NCBI RefSeq assembly: GCF_032118995.1
Contig: NC_092656.1
Location: forward strand, 17,858,694 to 17,922,693
Reading direction: 5' to 3'
Length of the DNA: 64,000 bases
Source: Asterias amurensis
Taxonomy: Eukaryota; Echinodermata; Asteroidea; Forcipulatida; Asteriidae
This document shows positions 25,201-37,699 of this stretch, piece after piece. The position numbers and the translations under genes were made by a program. Every line of letters starts with the position of its first letter. Position 1 is the stretch's first letter. The notes under the pieces are model-generated. The model had not been told where the DNA came from. It saw nothing but the letters and a program-made list of their open reading frames with translations, and did not search any database.

Positions 25201-25724
25201 CCAAATTAGACCACGCTCTGCGTGATTTTAACTGGCGTACTGTTTGGCAGGGTGTTAAAACTGCCCAGCGTGTGCATAAATGGGGTATTGGTGACGGGAA
25301 ATGTCCCCGTCCCAACTGCAAGGGCGTCGAGTCCATTTGTCACCTCATCTGGGACTGCCCCTTTGTCGGCATTTTATGGTACTGGGCACAACACATTTGT
25401 TACAAAGTGCTCAGTACCGATTTTATCCTTTCTTGGCCATGCGTTTTGTACGGGGAAGGGCTAGACCTTTCTTCCCGTGAGTCTTTTCTAGTGTGTTTTT
25501 TTATCTCTGTGATCAAATGGCACATCTGGACGTCCAGGTGCCAGACGCTGTTTGATCACATTGACATTAGCTCTGATGTGGTGTTGGGCAGAAGTAAACA
25601 CTTCATCTCAACCAGGATCAGAGCAGACTTTGAGAGACTGCCTCCTGCCGCCTTTCACGCCACTTGGTGCGTGAAGGGTGGGTTAGTGAGGATAGTCAAT
25701 AATAACCTTGTTTTTAACCTGTAA
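22278..25724 (+). CDS. LINE ORF2, APE endonuclease and reverse transcriptase (copy 2)
   Basis: 1148 residues from ATG (MANYTLLSLNANGLR). The APE endonuclease fills roughly 1-235: Asn10, Glu37 in LQEC, Asp140/Asn142 in GDFN, SRLDRFY at 200-206, and Asp225-His226 in SDHD. The reverse transcriptase lies at about 450-780: NKTPGDDGLP, KRPISLLNVDYKI, DQQKAFDRVSW (D591), GVRQGCPLSPLL and YADD at 694-697. A Cys/His motif CPRPNC..CHLIWDC at 1009-1027 is the usual C-terminal finger. It nicks U2 and primes reverse transcription there. A lone W-to-C change (LVCFFISV) separates it from copies 3 and 4. It begins 51 bases after the ORF1 stop in the same frame. Confidence 0.93.
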   Translation: MANYTLLSLNANGLRNNAKRLAAFNLCRGYDISCLQECHVSGHSDLALWRSEWEGKMFASVGTSSSRGTIILIPKHSSIVFSNPSFDLDGRVVSGTVRGPCGSFRLCTVYAPNDPKARRTFLSSLPRFISGNLPVVLCGDFNCVLDVEGDRRGAPSSSIHIGAQEINRIASDFSLTDCWRDLHPSVFSPTWRNGTNTASSRLDRFYASSCLEVVSCSHKSVYFSDHDGVALKVRLPGNFVSGKGYWKCNISIFQDASFKESFRLVYAGWRTLLEGYDNVLLWWEDVKLRTKQYIVSFCCRASKRRRRRRKALLVSFNSVASDLRAGSTDPDLLRQHSDLQQQLKGLDDFEAEGARIRSRVRSLDEGERPSSHFFHLEAKAKHVITSVRGPDGTVVETAEGISQVYRDFYSALYSVDNVSDEEQTPFLSSLSRSVPDDMQGGLELPLNVRELETALASMSNNKTPGDDGLPKEFYMCFWDLLGPDLLMVFNHSFKVHCLPPSLRRGVISLLDKPGDPLDPQNKRPISLLNVDYKILSKVLCLRLGGVLPSLINPFQTCGVKGRSIHDNIKLLRDVVSYIDDRRIDSLIISLDQQKAFDRVSWSFLSKVLSKLGFGPNFLKWVNILYTGISSRILSNGNLSDPFDLYKGVRQGCPLSPLLYVLFIEPFATAVLGDKNIRGIPIPGANGLSVSIVQYADDTTCVVRDLMSLRRLFTVVENFSKASGSRLNFNKSKGLVFGRWPTSLPAYCPISWTTDPILINGVWVGRGDMALMNWNFRLDKFNKCTDSWKARALSLVGKALVINTILLSILFFVAPVYPVPPAVERKVLKAIFSFFWSGKTELVRRPILCRPVLQGGMGITHFKAKADSFLAAGVVALCDDSVPPWCHFAKLWSAFSLRNIMPAGSWSNATPHSITGPAHYSKFCGIICNISSSCPDMDWSVASIRSLYNILSNDNSRVPAGRVPCPPEQFKLVLTPKLDHALRDFNWRTVWQGVKTAQRVHKWGIGDGKCPRPNCKGVESICHLIWDCPFVGILWYWAQHICYKVLSTDFILSWPCVLYGEGLDLSSRESFLVCFFISVIKWHIWTSRCQTLFDHIDISSDVVLGRSKHFISTRIRADFERLPPAAFHATWCVKGGLVRIVNNNLVFNL

Positions 25725-26127
25725 CTTTGTGTGTTTTCCCTCTGTCGTTGTGGGTGGCTCATTGCTGCGGTGTGCTGATTGGCAGTAGTATACAGCTAAT
25801 GGCGCACTGCGGTGGCGGGTATGCTCGCTCGGCTGGGGATCGACATACTTCTATTTTCTCCACTGCTTTCACTTTGCCAATGTAACGGGTTCGGACTTGG
25901 CTCGGTGGCGTTTGCCCCTCACAGGGAAGAGCCTGCGCATTGGTTAGGGTTGAGAGTGGTGGATTTTTAGTAATTTTTAATGAGGCTTTGGTTACCGGCA
26001 TTCGCGGGAAACTTAGAGTCTCACCCATAATTCGATCGGTGTGCGGTAGGGCGGCGCTGTGGGGACAGGGGCCAACACGGTGACGTCTTGCCAAGCACTG
26101 ATCTCATTTTTAATGCAATGTTATTAG

Positions 26128-26194
26128 CAGGGGTTCGACCCCTGTTAGTATTTTAATATCCACTTTTGGTGGAATAGGAGGCGTTCTGTCTCCT
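26128..26194 (+). other. Structured LINE 3' UTR hairpins
   Basis: Three successive hairpins: caggggttcgacccctg (26128-26144), ccacttttggtgg (26160-26172) and aggag...ctcct (26176-26194). The first contains ggttcgacccc, which fits the RNA polymerase III B-box consensus GGTTCGANNCC and looks like a tRNA T-arm. The block is kept in copies 2-4, with an A-to-G change in copy 3 that still pairs (G-U). It is a plausible RT recognition structure. Confidence 0.6.
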
Positions 26195-26565
26195 GGAAAG
26201 ATCGAAACATCACCGACGCCAGCGGGGATAGGCCTAGGTAATTATTTTATTTAGCTCCCTGTTGGCGGGACAGTCGTAACCCCATACCTCGGTTTGGGTA
26301 ATTTTTATAGTTGTTAGTTTGGTAGTCTTCTGGCCGGTGTGCGGTGGGATGTTACTGTGTTGGAATGGAGCCGCATGGTGTCGTCTTGCTAAGCGTCGGT
26401 TGGGTGAGTGTGTCTTCTTTGTGCGTAATATCTTGTTGTATTTTTATCATGGTTGTTGACATTTTCAGGTATGGGCAGGGGGGAGCGAGACCCCACGACA
26501 CTAAGGTCCACGCGATTGTGGCCTGCCCAGGGGCCTCTTGTTTTTACAACCCCAAAATCAAAAAT

Positions 26566-26724
26566 TAGTATCTGTTCTTTTCAGAATAATATCTGAAATG
26601 CTGTTCATTGAGCAGCAAGTATATTAATCTGATTTTTGAGGAACGGCCATGGAAGAGGGGCTTGCCCCGTCCAGGCCACGGGTTGGCCCGGTTTCGCACT
26701 ACATCCGGGATATCGGCCCACTCC
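26566..26724 (+). ncRNA. U2: U2 snRNA 3' fragment, unit D
   Basis: U2 from nt 34 to the 3' end, starting with the right target duplication. The Sm site, stem III/IV region and downstream 3' box match the uninterrupted copy at 2879. Confidence 0.9.
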
Positions 26725-27270
<546 letters not shown>

Positions 27271-27299
27271 GCCCAAAGAATCCCCACATTGAAAACAAC

Positions 27300-27315
27300 G
27301 GCTCTTTTCAGAGCC
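27300..27315 (+). terminator. H4 3' stem-loop, unit D
   Basis: ggctcttttcagagcc with accacaaaatc and a purine-rich aaaagagagaatt downstream. Confidence 0.93.
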
Positions 27316-28438
<1,123 letters not shown>

Positions 28439-28465
28439 GGATTCGTTCCTTTCTCAAAACACAAC

Positions 28466-28481
28466 GGCTCTTTTCAGAGCC
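28466..28481 (+). terminator. H3 3' stem-loop, unit D
   Basis: ggctcttttcagagcc, canonical. Confidence 0.93.
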
Positions 28482-29347
28482 ACCACTTCTTAACAGAGAT
28501 TTTAATCACGTCCGTGTAATCGTTATTTCTTCCAATCTTTCCTCTTCCACACTCAGTCCTCCAACAAAACAAAGACAAGCAAAATAATGGCCAAACAAAT
28601 AAATAAATAAATAAACAAACAAACAAACAAACAAACAAACAAACAAACAAACAAACAAACAAACAAGAACATTAGAAATTTGACAAACTAATGTATACAC
28701 CTGTGCAGTGTAAACATAACTATCGGTATAATAGAGGACCGTGCCTACCTTATACAAATGTTGTATAGCGCCCGCTACGATGGCAGTCAGAAGTTAAATT
28801 ACAACAGCATGAACGAAAAAAAAAAAAAAACCCCAAAACCTGCTAGCTGTAAACACCACAGTTGGTGATTATCTTTACGCCGCGCCGCCATTTTTTTATT
28901 GGGTCGGTCGTTCTATCACTCTAGTCGGGTTGGTTATAGGTCAATCTATTGCTTATATTTGCTTTTACTCCGTAATTTAATCGTATCGTTTTCTTAAAAT
29001 GTACTATGCATGCTTGGGCCATTGCAGATTTCTTTTTTTTGGATAAGTTTCTCTGATTATTATTTTCTGATACTTGTTTTGGGTTACACTATACTCGTGT
29101 TGTATTTCTAACCAGAGTATAACATTCCTTTCCAATGGTTGCCTGCCCATTATTCAGACACCCATCCTTGCAGACACGCAACTTTTCTGGTGGACCGCTT
29201 CACTGCTCACAGCGAGGCGCGCGAATGCTAACAATGCCCTAATGGCCGCCGGATCCCCGACTCGCAGTATAAAGCTAAGCCTTCTCCGGTGTACCAGTCA
29301 TCAGTCTGATTGATTCTACAAACTCAGCAACACAGCACTCTATAGCC
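28482..29347 (+). other. H3-H2B spacer and H2B promoter, unit D/E
   Basis: (CAAA)n microsatellite at about 28595-28665, longer than in unit C; A-run near 28818; H2B TATA at 29268-29274. No gene seen. Confidence 0.65.
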
Positions 29348-29716
29348 ATGCCTCCCAAAGCAAGTGGAAAGGGACAGAAGAAAGCCGGTAACACCAAGGG
29401 GCCAATCCGGACAGACAAGAAGAGAAAGCGTCGCCGCAAGGAGAGCTACGGCATTTACATCTACAAGGTCATGAAGCAGGTTCATCCAGACACGGGCATT
29501 TCCAGCAAGGCCATGTCGATTATGAACAGCTTCGTCAACGACATTTTCGAGCGCATTGCCGCCGAGTCTTCTAGATTGGCGCACTACAACAAGAAATCAA
29601 CCATCTCCAGCCGAGAGGTCCAGACTGCAGTCCGTCTCCTTCTCCCCGGTGAGCTGGCCAAACACGCTGTCAGCGAGGGCACCAAGGCGGTCACCAAGTA
29701 CACAACTTCAAAATAA
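29348..29716 (+). CDS. H2B: Histone H2B, unit E
   Basis: Intact 122-residue H2B, identical in protein to the copy at 251. First gene of the most complete unit in the window, in which every histone gene is open. Confidence 0.97.
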   Translation: MPPKASGKGQKKAGNTKGPIRTDKKRKRRRKESYGIYIYKVMKQVHPDTGISSKAMSIMNSFVNDIFERIAAESSRLAHYNKKSTISSREVQTAVRLLLPGELAKHAVSEGTKAVTKYTTSK

Positions 29717-29745
29717 GCAGGTCCGGCGTCATGCACAATCCAAAC

Positions 29746-29761
29746 GGCTCTTTTCAGAGCC
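29746..29761 (+). terminator. H2B 3' stem-loop, unit E
   Basis: ggctcttttcagagcc, canonical, followed by aacaca rather than the more common accaca. Confidence 0.92.
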
Positions 29762-31101
<1,340 letters not shown>

Positions 31102-31132
31102 ACTCAGCTCTTGCTACACTGATAAACCAAAC

Positions 31133-31147
31133 GGCTCTTACGGAGCC
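31133..31147 (+). terminator. H2A-type 3' stem-loop, unit E
   Basis: ggctcttacggagcc, the 15-base form. Confidence 0.87.
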
Positions 31148-31989
31148 ACCACATAAATCCAAAGAGAGATTCTAAACATGAATTGCGTTTGTAAGACAAC
31201 CCCCCCCCCACATAATTATTGAATTCATTAAATACTATTTGTTTTCCATGCGTAACCAATCATCCAATAAGTTGTTTGTAACCCTATAAACCACACATAA
31301 GTCAGACCAAAGCTTTATTTTCGTTGCGATGCTAACTGTAGGAGAGCAACGGTTTAGAACAAAAAGGTTAAAAGATGTATCAATAGACATAGAACAAAAG
31401 TTCTTCGAAATATTTACACACTAATGTTTGGCACAACCTAACGCCAATACCGGGTGATTCAATACTGAAAGATAAAGTATTCTACTTTAATTTCTGTTAT
31501 CTCTTCATGCGTGTATAATCATCACACATCATTCCTTCCATCACGATGTCGCAAGCCGAATGTAGCCCGTGTGTGTGTTAACGTACTGCATGCGACAATG
31601 CACACAGCACGCTGTTTCTATGTACAGTGTTTTGCATACTGCAATGTGACGCATTGTTGTGTTCCGCGCGCTTGTAATGTCCATTGTCTTAACCCGCGTG
31701 TACAAACGCGCGGGACGAGCCCAACCAGGCAACACTGTATAGCGTAAACATAAACTTTAGAATAACATGTACTTGCGTGTTGCATACGTTTACACGTGGA
31801 TGTATCTGGGTTTTGATGCAAGCTCTTGCTTTGTGTGCCGTCAGAGTAGCTCTATTTTCGATACAACGAATGTTCGCCGTATGTGAAAAGTTGTCAAAAA
31901 AGTCACACCGCCCTCTTGTGACACCCAGCATGTCTTGTGATTCGTGCCATGTCGAAAGGTGGGTTATTCTCGAAAAACCTGTGGTGAGT
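31148..31989 (+). promoter_or_regulatory. H2A-U2 spacer and U2 promoter, unit E
   Basis: As in unit D but lacking nine bases after gcatgcg near 31593. No gene seen. Confidence 0.55.
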
Positions 31990-32032
31990 ATCGCTTCTCG
32001 GCCTTTTGGCTAAGATCATGTGTAGTATCTGT
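31990..32032 (+). ncRNA. U2: U2 snRNA 5' fragment, unit E
   Basis: U2 nt 1-43; left target duplication tagtatctgt at 32023-32032. Confidence 0.9.
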
Positions 32033-32638
32033 ACATTGACATATTGTGGAAAAATTCTTGGGGGTTCGCCCCCATAACGCAATTGAGGTGTAAGTTGTTC
32101 CGGTCAGATCAGCTCCCTGCCTGCGGGGTTTTTGAAGCGTGTGGAAGCGGCCATTCTTTCTTCTCCGGTCAGGTTGTATTACTGTGTAACTGTATATATT
32201 GCATTATTATCTCGCTTGATCATTTTGTTTTCATGTCTTACTGAAAACAGCCACTGTTAGTGTAACTATTATAGCTTAGGGTAGCAGTTGTGCCTGAATT
32301 TTTAATTTTTCGCACAAAAGGTTGTGTGTCTAACTTTAGTGTATCGGTTGCCAGGTGCGCCAATACAATCTGCTTTTTAGAGTGAACTTTCACTGATACT
32401 GTTTCACTGAAAAGCTTAATTTAGCACACTCTGAGAGTATTGTGCTTTAAGGGTAGCAGTTGTACCCAACCGTTCCTTTGCAGCTCTTTAGTCTATGTTT
32501 TATTTTGCTTAAAAGGTCGCCAGGTGCGCCTTATACATAGCTTGGGGTGTTAAAGTAGACTCTTCCGTGCTAAGCATTCTGTTGTGATTTTTTCTACTTC
32601 ATTTTTGCTGGTTTCTTTCTCTGTTCACTTTGGATAGT

Positions 32639-34201
32639 ATGGCTGGATCAAAGAAAAACTGTTCTGTCGAACTTCGGTTCGACAACCCCGTAGCCCCCTC
32701 TTATGTGTTTACCCAGCTAAGTAAGCTGGGCATTGTGGCAAAGAGCCACCTTTGGGCATTACAACCCCTTAAGGCAGGGCAGTTTTCTCTATACTTTAAA
32801 TCTGTAGATCTGTTGCGCCGGTATGGTTCGGCCCTGTCGTCCGTCTCCGGGTGCAGCGTGTCCGGTGGCGGTGGTTTGACCACTGTCACTGTGGCGTACG
32901 TTGCCATGGAGATGGACGACATGGTCGTGCGCCGGATGCTGCGCAGCTATGGCGAAGTCATCTCCGGCCACTTCTGTACCCACAGAGGTGAGCCGGAGGT
33001 GTTCAATGGCAATCGCCAATATAGGATGCGCTTAAAGCACAACATTCCGACGGTTCTCCGCATCGGGGACCGCAACGCCTGGGTGTCCTACCTTGGACAA
33101 ACCCGGACGTGTGCCCGATGCGGGGAACCGGGACACCAGGCCCGCGATTGCGGCCAGGTGAGGTGTTTTAAGTGCGGTGAGGTGGGACACGTTATTTCTT
33201 CGTGTCCCAACGCTTCGGTGTGTACGGTCTGTGGGGAAAAGGGGCACAGCCATCGGCGGTGCCCCAACTCTTACGCAGGCCGTACAGCGCCGAAGCGTAA
33301 GTGGTTTTCGATGGCTCCCTCTCCAACGGGCGGACCCGTTGGAGAGGGTGAGGAGCCCTTGGTCACGGCTGCTGCTGAGGCCGAGGGTTCTGATGGGGAG
33401 ACGGTCGTGTCTATGGACGTGCCGTCTCCTCAGTCACAAACTATTTTCGAGATGAAGAATGTGGAGGTCGGGGAGGGATTCGATTTGCCACGCTCCTCTT
33501 GTGAGGTGTGTGGTGAACAGTCGGGTCCCTTCCCGTCCGACACCCTTTGCTGTCACTGTGGCGGTGCGCTCGGGGACTCGGAGTTCCGGGTCCTTGGGTG
33601 CATGGGCTGCAGAGGAGTCAACGGGCCCTTGACTCTGGCTTGTAATAAGCCAGATTGTCTTGGACCCGGTGGCTCCAAAGACAGTGAGGGATTCACTAAG
33701 GTTCTGAGGAAGAGGAGTAAGAAGCGGGCACGCCGCACTTCCTCTTCTTCCTCGGAAAGTCTTGTTAGTACTGTGTCGGGGAAGGTGGTGCCTCCCCCTG
33801 AGGTCCCAACTTCCTACGACCTTTTTGGCTCCCTCTCGGAGTCGGACGGGGGTTCCTCCCAACTTTCAGAGGACGAGGGTCCTCCTAGGGATTCCGTGTT
33901 CCGGGATCCTGAGGAGGACCAAGCCATCGCCCACCTCGCCGGGGCTAAAATACCTGGCCGGGCCGGGGTGCCTATACCTTGTAGGTTCCCCGGATGCTCC
34001 TTCCAAGGGAAGATGTCTACCCTAACCATCCACCGGAGGAAGGAGCACGATGGTGCTCCCTTAACCCTAATCAAGTGCTCGGAGTGTGAATCCAAATTTA
34101 CACTTCCGAGCGCTTGCATCAAGCACATGTGCCGGAGGCATCCGGCCTTCATTTTATGTAAGGACTCGAATTTTTTCGAGTCCCTTTTTAAGATTACTTA
34201 G
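32639..34201 (+). CDS. LINE ORF1 (copy 3)
   Basis: 520 residues with the same three CCHC knuckles (residues 158-208) and C-terminal C2H2-like pair as copy 2. One visible amino-acid change is TGG for TGS at the hairpin loop. Ends in TAG with ORF2 in the same frame. Confidence 0.88.
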   Translation: MAGSKKNCSVELRFDNPVAPSYVFTQLSKLGIVAKSHLWALQPLKAGQFSLYFKSVDLLRRYGSALSSVSGCSVSGGGGLTTVTVAYVAMEMDDMVVRRMLRSYGEVISGHFCTHRGEPEVFNGNRQYRMRLKHNIPTVLRIGDRNAWVSYLGQTRTCARCGEPGHQARDCGQVRCFKCGEVGHVISSCPNASVCTVCGEKGHSHRRCPNSYAGRTAPKRKWFSMAPSPTGGPVGEGEEPLVTAAAEAEGSDGETVVSMDVPSPQSQTIFEMKNVEVGEGFDLPRSSCEVCGEQSGPFPSDTLCCHCGGALGDSEFRVLGCMGCRGVNGPLTLACNKPDCLGPGGSKDSEGFTKVLRKRSKKRARRTSSSSSESLVSTVSGKVVPPPEVPTSYDLFGSLSESDGGSSQLSEDEGPPRDSVFRDPEEDQAIAHLAGAKIPGRAGVPIPCRFPGCSFQGKMSTLTIHRRKEHDGAPLTLIKCSECESKFTLPSACIKHMCRRHPAFILCKDSNFFESLFKIT

Positions 34202-34252
34202 GGGTTTTTGGCCCCAAGTTCCTTGCTTTTGTCTTTCCTCTTTACATTAGTC

Positions 34253-37200
34253 ATGGCTAATTATACCCTCCTTTCTTTAAACGCAAACGGTTTGCGCAAT
34301 AATGCAAAACGTCTTGCTGCTTTCAATTTATGCCGGGGATATGATATTTCCTGCTTGCAGGAGTGTCATGTCTCCGGTCATTCTGATTTAGCTCTTTGGA
34401 GGAGTGAGTGGGAGGGGAAGATGTTTGCCAGTGTTGGCACGTCTTCCTCTCGGGGTACTATTATCCTCATTCCTGAACACTCCTCTATTGTTTTTTCTAA
34501 CCCCTCTTTTGATTTAGACGGGAGAGTGGTGAGTGGTACTGTGCGGGGGCCGTGTGGTAGCTTCCGGCTCTGCACGGTCTATGCTCCGAACGACCCTAAG
34601 GCCCGTCGTACTTTTCTCTCTTCTCTCCCAAGATTTATTAGTGGTAATTTACCTGTTGTTCTTTGTGGTGACTTCGATTGTGTTCTGGACGTGGAGGGTG
34701 ACCGTCGTGGTGCACCCTCCTCGTCCATTCACATTGGAGCACAGGAGATTAATAGAATTGCTTCTGATTTTTCTTTAACAGACTGCTGGCGGGATTTACA
34801 TCCGTCTGTGTTTTCCCCGACTTGGAGAAATGGAACCAACACTGCCTCTAGCCGGTTGGACCGGTTCTACGCGTCCAGCTGTCTGGAGGTGGTGTCCTGC
34901 TCTCACAAGTCGGTATATTTTTCAGACCATGACGGTGTTGCGCTGAAGGTACGCCTTCCGGGGAACTTCGTCTCCGGTAGGGGGTACTGGAAGTGCAACA
35001 TCTCAATTTTCCAGGATGCTTCCTTTAAAGAAAGCTTTAGGTTAGTGTATGCGGGCTGGCGGACTCTCCTGGAGGGGTACGATAATGTGCTCCTTTGGTG
35101 GGAGGATGTCAAGCTCCGCACCAAGCAATATATTGTGTCTTTTTGCTGTCGTGCTTCCAAGCGAAGGCGGCGGAGGAGAGAGGCTCTTCTTGTGTCTTTC
35201 AACTCTGTCGCCTCAGATCTGAGAGCTGGCAGCACGGATCCCGATCTTTTGCGCCAACACTCAGATCTGCAGCAACAACTTAAAGGACTCGACGACTTCG
35301 AAGCTGAGGGGGCTCGGATCCGTTCGCGGGTCCGTTCCCTTGATGAAGGGGAGAGGCCGTCCAGTCACTTCTTTCACCTTGAGGCTAAAGCCAAACATGT
35401 TATTACTTCCGTCCGTGGTCCCGACGGCACTGTTGTTGAGACTGCGGAAGGTATTTCTCAAGTGTATAGGGATTTTTATTCTGCTCTTTATTCAGTAGAC
35501 AATGTCTCGGACGAGGAGCAGACTCCTTTTTTATCTAGCTTGAGCAGGTCGGTTCCCGATGACATGCAGGGTGGTCTCGAGCTCCCGTTAAATGTACGGG
35601 AGTTGGAGACCGCTCTGGCTAGCATGTCAAACAACAAGACCCCCGGGGATGATGGCCTGCCCAAGGAGTTTTATATGTGCTTTTGGGACCTTTTGGGTCC
35701 TGATTTACTAATGGTTTTTAACCATTCTTTTAAAGTGCATTGTCTCCCCCCATCTCTTCGGAGGGGAGTCATTTCTTTGCTTGATAAACCTGGGGATCCT
35801 TTGGATCCTCAGAATAAAAGGCCCATCTCTCTCCTGAACGTTGACTATAAGATCCTTTCCAAGGTTTTGTGTCTTCGTTTGGGAGGGGTTTTGCCTTCTT
35901 TAATTAACCCTTTTCAGACATGTGGTGTAAAGGGTAGGTCAATCCACGATAACATCAAGCTCCTTCGTGATGTAGTCTCTTACATAGACGATCGTCGGAT
36001 TGACTCCCTTATTATTTCTCTTGACCAGCAAAAGGCCTTTGATAGGGTGAGCTGGTCATTCCTTTCTAAAGTTTTGTCTAAACTTGGATTTGGGCCTAAC
36101 TTTCTGAAGTGGGTTAATATTTTGTACACTGGGATTTCCAGTAGGATTTTGTCAAATGGGAACCTTTCGGACCCATTTGATTTATATAAGGGAGTGAGGC
36201 AGGGATGCCCTCTGTCTCCTCTCTTATATGTTCTTTTTATTGAGCCATTTGCGACCGCGGTGTTGGGAGACAAAAATATTCGAGGTATCCCAATACCGGG
36301 GGCAAATGGTCTCAGTGTATCTATCGTGCAATACGCGGATGATACTACCTGCGTAGTGCGTGATCTTATGTCACTGCGCAGGCTTTTCACAGTGGTTGAA
36401 AATTTTTCTAAGGCGAGTGGATCTCGCCTTAATTTTAACAAGTCGAAAGGCTTAGTTTTTGGTCGGTGGCCAACTTCTCTTCCTGCCTACTGTCCTATCT
36501 CGTGGACAACAGACCCAATCCTCATCAATGGTGTCTGGGTAGGTAGGGGGGATATGGCACTGATGAATTGGAATTTCCGATTGGATAAATTTAATAAATG
36601 TACCGACAGTTGGAAGGCTAGAGCTTTGTCTCTTGTCGGCAAAGCTTTGGTCATTAACACCATCCTTCTGTCTATTCTTTTCTTTGTAGCTCCGGTCTAC
36701 CCCGTTCCCCCGGCAGTGGAGAGGAAGGTTCTAAAAGCGATCTTCTCTTTCTTCTGGTCGGGTAAGACGGAACTAGTCCGGAGACCGATCCTGTGCCGCC
36801 CTGTTCTGCAGGGTGGTATGGGTATCACTCATTTTAAGGCCAAGGCCGACTCTTTTCTTGCTGCTGGTGTGGTGGCGCTGTGTGATGACAGTGTTCCTCC
36901 ATGGTGTCACTTCGCCAAACTTTGGTCAGCTTTTTCGCTGCGTAATATAATGCCAGCTGGCTCGTGGTCCAATGCAACCCCGCATTCGATCACGGGTCCG
37001 GCTCACTATTCCAAATTTTGTGGTATTATTTGCAACATTTCTAGTTCATGTCCAGACATGGATTGGAGTGTTGCATCTATACGTAGTTTGTATAATATTT
37101 TATCTAATGACAATAGCAGGGTACCCGCTGGTCGGGTACCCTGTCCACCAGAGCAGTTTAAATTGGTGTTAACCCCCAAATTAGACCACGCTCTGCGTGA

Positions 37201-37699
37201 TTTTAACTGGCGTACTGTTTGGCAGGGTGTTAAAACTGCCCAGCGTGTGCATAAATGGGGTATTGGTGACGGGAAATGTCCCCGTCCCAACTGCAAGGGC
37301 GTCGAGTCCATTTGTCACCTCATCTGGGACTGCCCCTTTGTCGGCATTTTATGGTACTGGGCACAACACATTTGTTACAAAGTGCTCAGTACCGATTTTA
37401 TCCTTTCTTGGCCATGCGTTTTGTACGGGGAAGGGCTAGACCTTTCTTCCCGTGAGTCTTTTCTAGTGTGGTTTTTTATCTCTGTGATCAAATGGCACAT
37501 CTGGACGTCCAGGTGCCAGACGCTGTTTGATCACATTGACATTAGCTCTGATGTGGTGTTGGGCAGAAGTAAACACTTCATCTCAACCAGGATCAGAGCA
37601 GACTTTGAGAGACTGCCTCCTGCCGCCTTTCACGCCACTTGGTGCGTGAAGGGTGGGTTAGTGAGGATAGTCAATAATAACCTTGTTTTTAACCTGTAA
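34253..37699 (+). CDS. LINE ORF2 (copy 3), endonuclease site altered
   Basis: 1148 residues, same layout as copy 2. RT motifs are intact (QQKAFDRVSW, GVRQGCPLSP, YADD). In the APE domain the GDFN motif reads GDFD (Asn142 to Asp), a residue known to be catalytic in AP-like endonucleases, and IPKHSS is IPEHSS. The enzyme may therefore be weak in nicking even though the frame is open. Confidence 0.92.
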   Translation: MANYTLLSLNANGLRNNAKRLAAFNLCRGYDISCLQECHVSGHSDLALWRSEWEGKMFASVGTSSSRGTIILIPEHSSIVFSNPSFDLDGRVVSGTVRGPCGSFRLCTVYAPNDPKARRTFLSSLPRFISGNLPVVLCGDFDCVLDVEGDRRGAPSSSIHIGAQEINRIASDFSLTDCWRDLHPSVFSPTWRNGTNTASSRLDRFYASSCLEVVSCSHKSVYFSDHDGVALKVRLPGNFVSGRGYWKCNISIFQDASFKESFRLVYAGWRTLLEGYDNVLLWWEDVKLRTKQYIVSFCCRASKRRRRRREALLVSFNSVASDLRAGSTDPDLLRQHSDLQQQLKGLDDFEAEGARIRSRVRSLDEGERPSSHFFHLEAKAKHVITSVRGPDGTVVETAEGISQVYRDFYSALYSVDNVSDEEQTPFLSSLSRSVPDDMQGGLELPLNVRELETALASMSNNKTPGDDGLPKEFYMCFWDLLGPDLLMVFNHSFKVHCLPPSLRRGVISLLDKPGDPLDPQNKRPISLLNVDYKILSKVLCLRLGGVLPSLINPFQTCGVKGRSIHDNIKLLRDVVSYIDDRRIDSLIISLDQQKAFDRVSWSFLSKVLSKLGFGPNFLKWVNILYTGISSRILSNGNLSDPFDLYKGVRQGCPLSPLLYVLFIEPFATAVLGDKNIRGIPIPGANGLSVSIVQYADDTTCVVRDLMSLRRLFTVVENFSKASGSRLNFNKSKGLVFGRWPTSLPAYCPISWTTDPILINGVWVGRGDMALMNWNFRLDKFNKCTDSWKARALSLVGKALVINTILLSILFFVAPVYPVPPAVERKVLKAIFSFFWSGKTELVRRPILCRPVLQGGMGITHFKAKADSFLAAGVVALCDDSVPPWCHFAKLWSAFSLRNIMPAGSWSNATPHSITGPAHYSKFCGIICNISSSCPDMDWSVASIRSLYNILSNDNSRVPAGRVPCPPEQFKLVLTPKLDHALRDFNWRTVWQGVKTAQRVHKWGIGDGKCPRPNCKGVESICHLIWDCPFVGILWYWAQHICYKVLSTDFILSWPCVLYGEGLDLSSRESFLVWFFISVIKWHIWTSRCQTLFDHIDISSDVVLGRSKHFISTRIRADFERLPPAAFHATWCVKGGLVRIVNNNLVFNL

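Larger units (their letters stand above)
20062..26565 (+). mobile_element. Keno-like LINE copy 2, full length
   Basis: A 6.5-kb non-LTR retrotransposon in sense orientation inside U2, flanked by a perfect 10-bp duplication (tagtatctgt at 20052-20061 and 26566-26575). Parts: 5' UTR of ~600 bases with two direct repeats, ORF1 (20664-22226), ORF2 (22278-25724), and a structured 3' UTR of ~840 bases ending in an A-rich caaaaat. Two ORFs, zinc knuckles in ORF1, an APE endonuclease plus RT in ORF2, and U2 as target fit the Keno family of the Tx1 group as I know it. The family name rests on that recall; a Repbase comparison would settle it. Both ORFs are open, so the copy looks potentially active. 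Confidence 0.88.

Noticed and set aside
26128-26144. Possible tRNA gene at the B-box-like hairpin
   Set aside because: No A box, acceptor stem or cloverleaf can be formed around it; kept only as a LINE 3' UTR structure.
28474-28757. Minus-strand Cys/Leu/Phe/Val repeat frames (also at 40449-40756 and 50632)
   Set aside because: Translation of the (CAAA)n microsatellite, whose length differs between units; no sign of a real gene.
33434-33862. 142-codon minus-strand frame inside LINE ORF1 (also 21459, 54083)
   Set aside because: Shadow of the ORF1 coding frame; no recognisable domain and no start or hairpin context.
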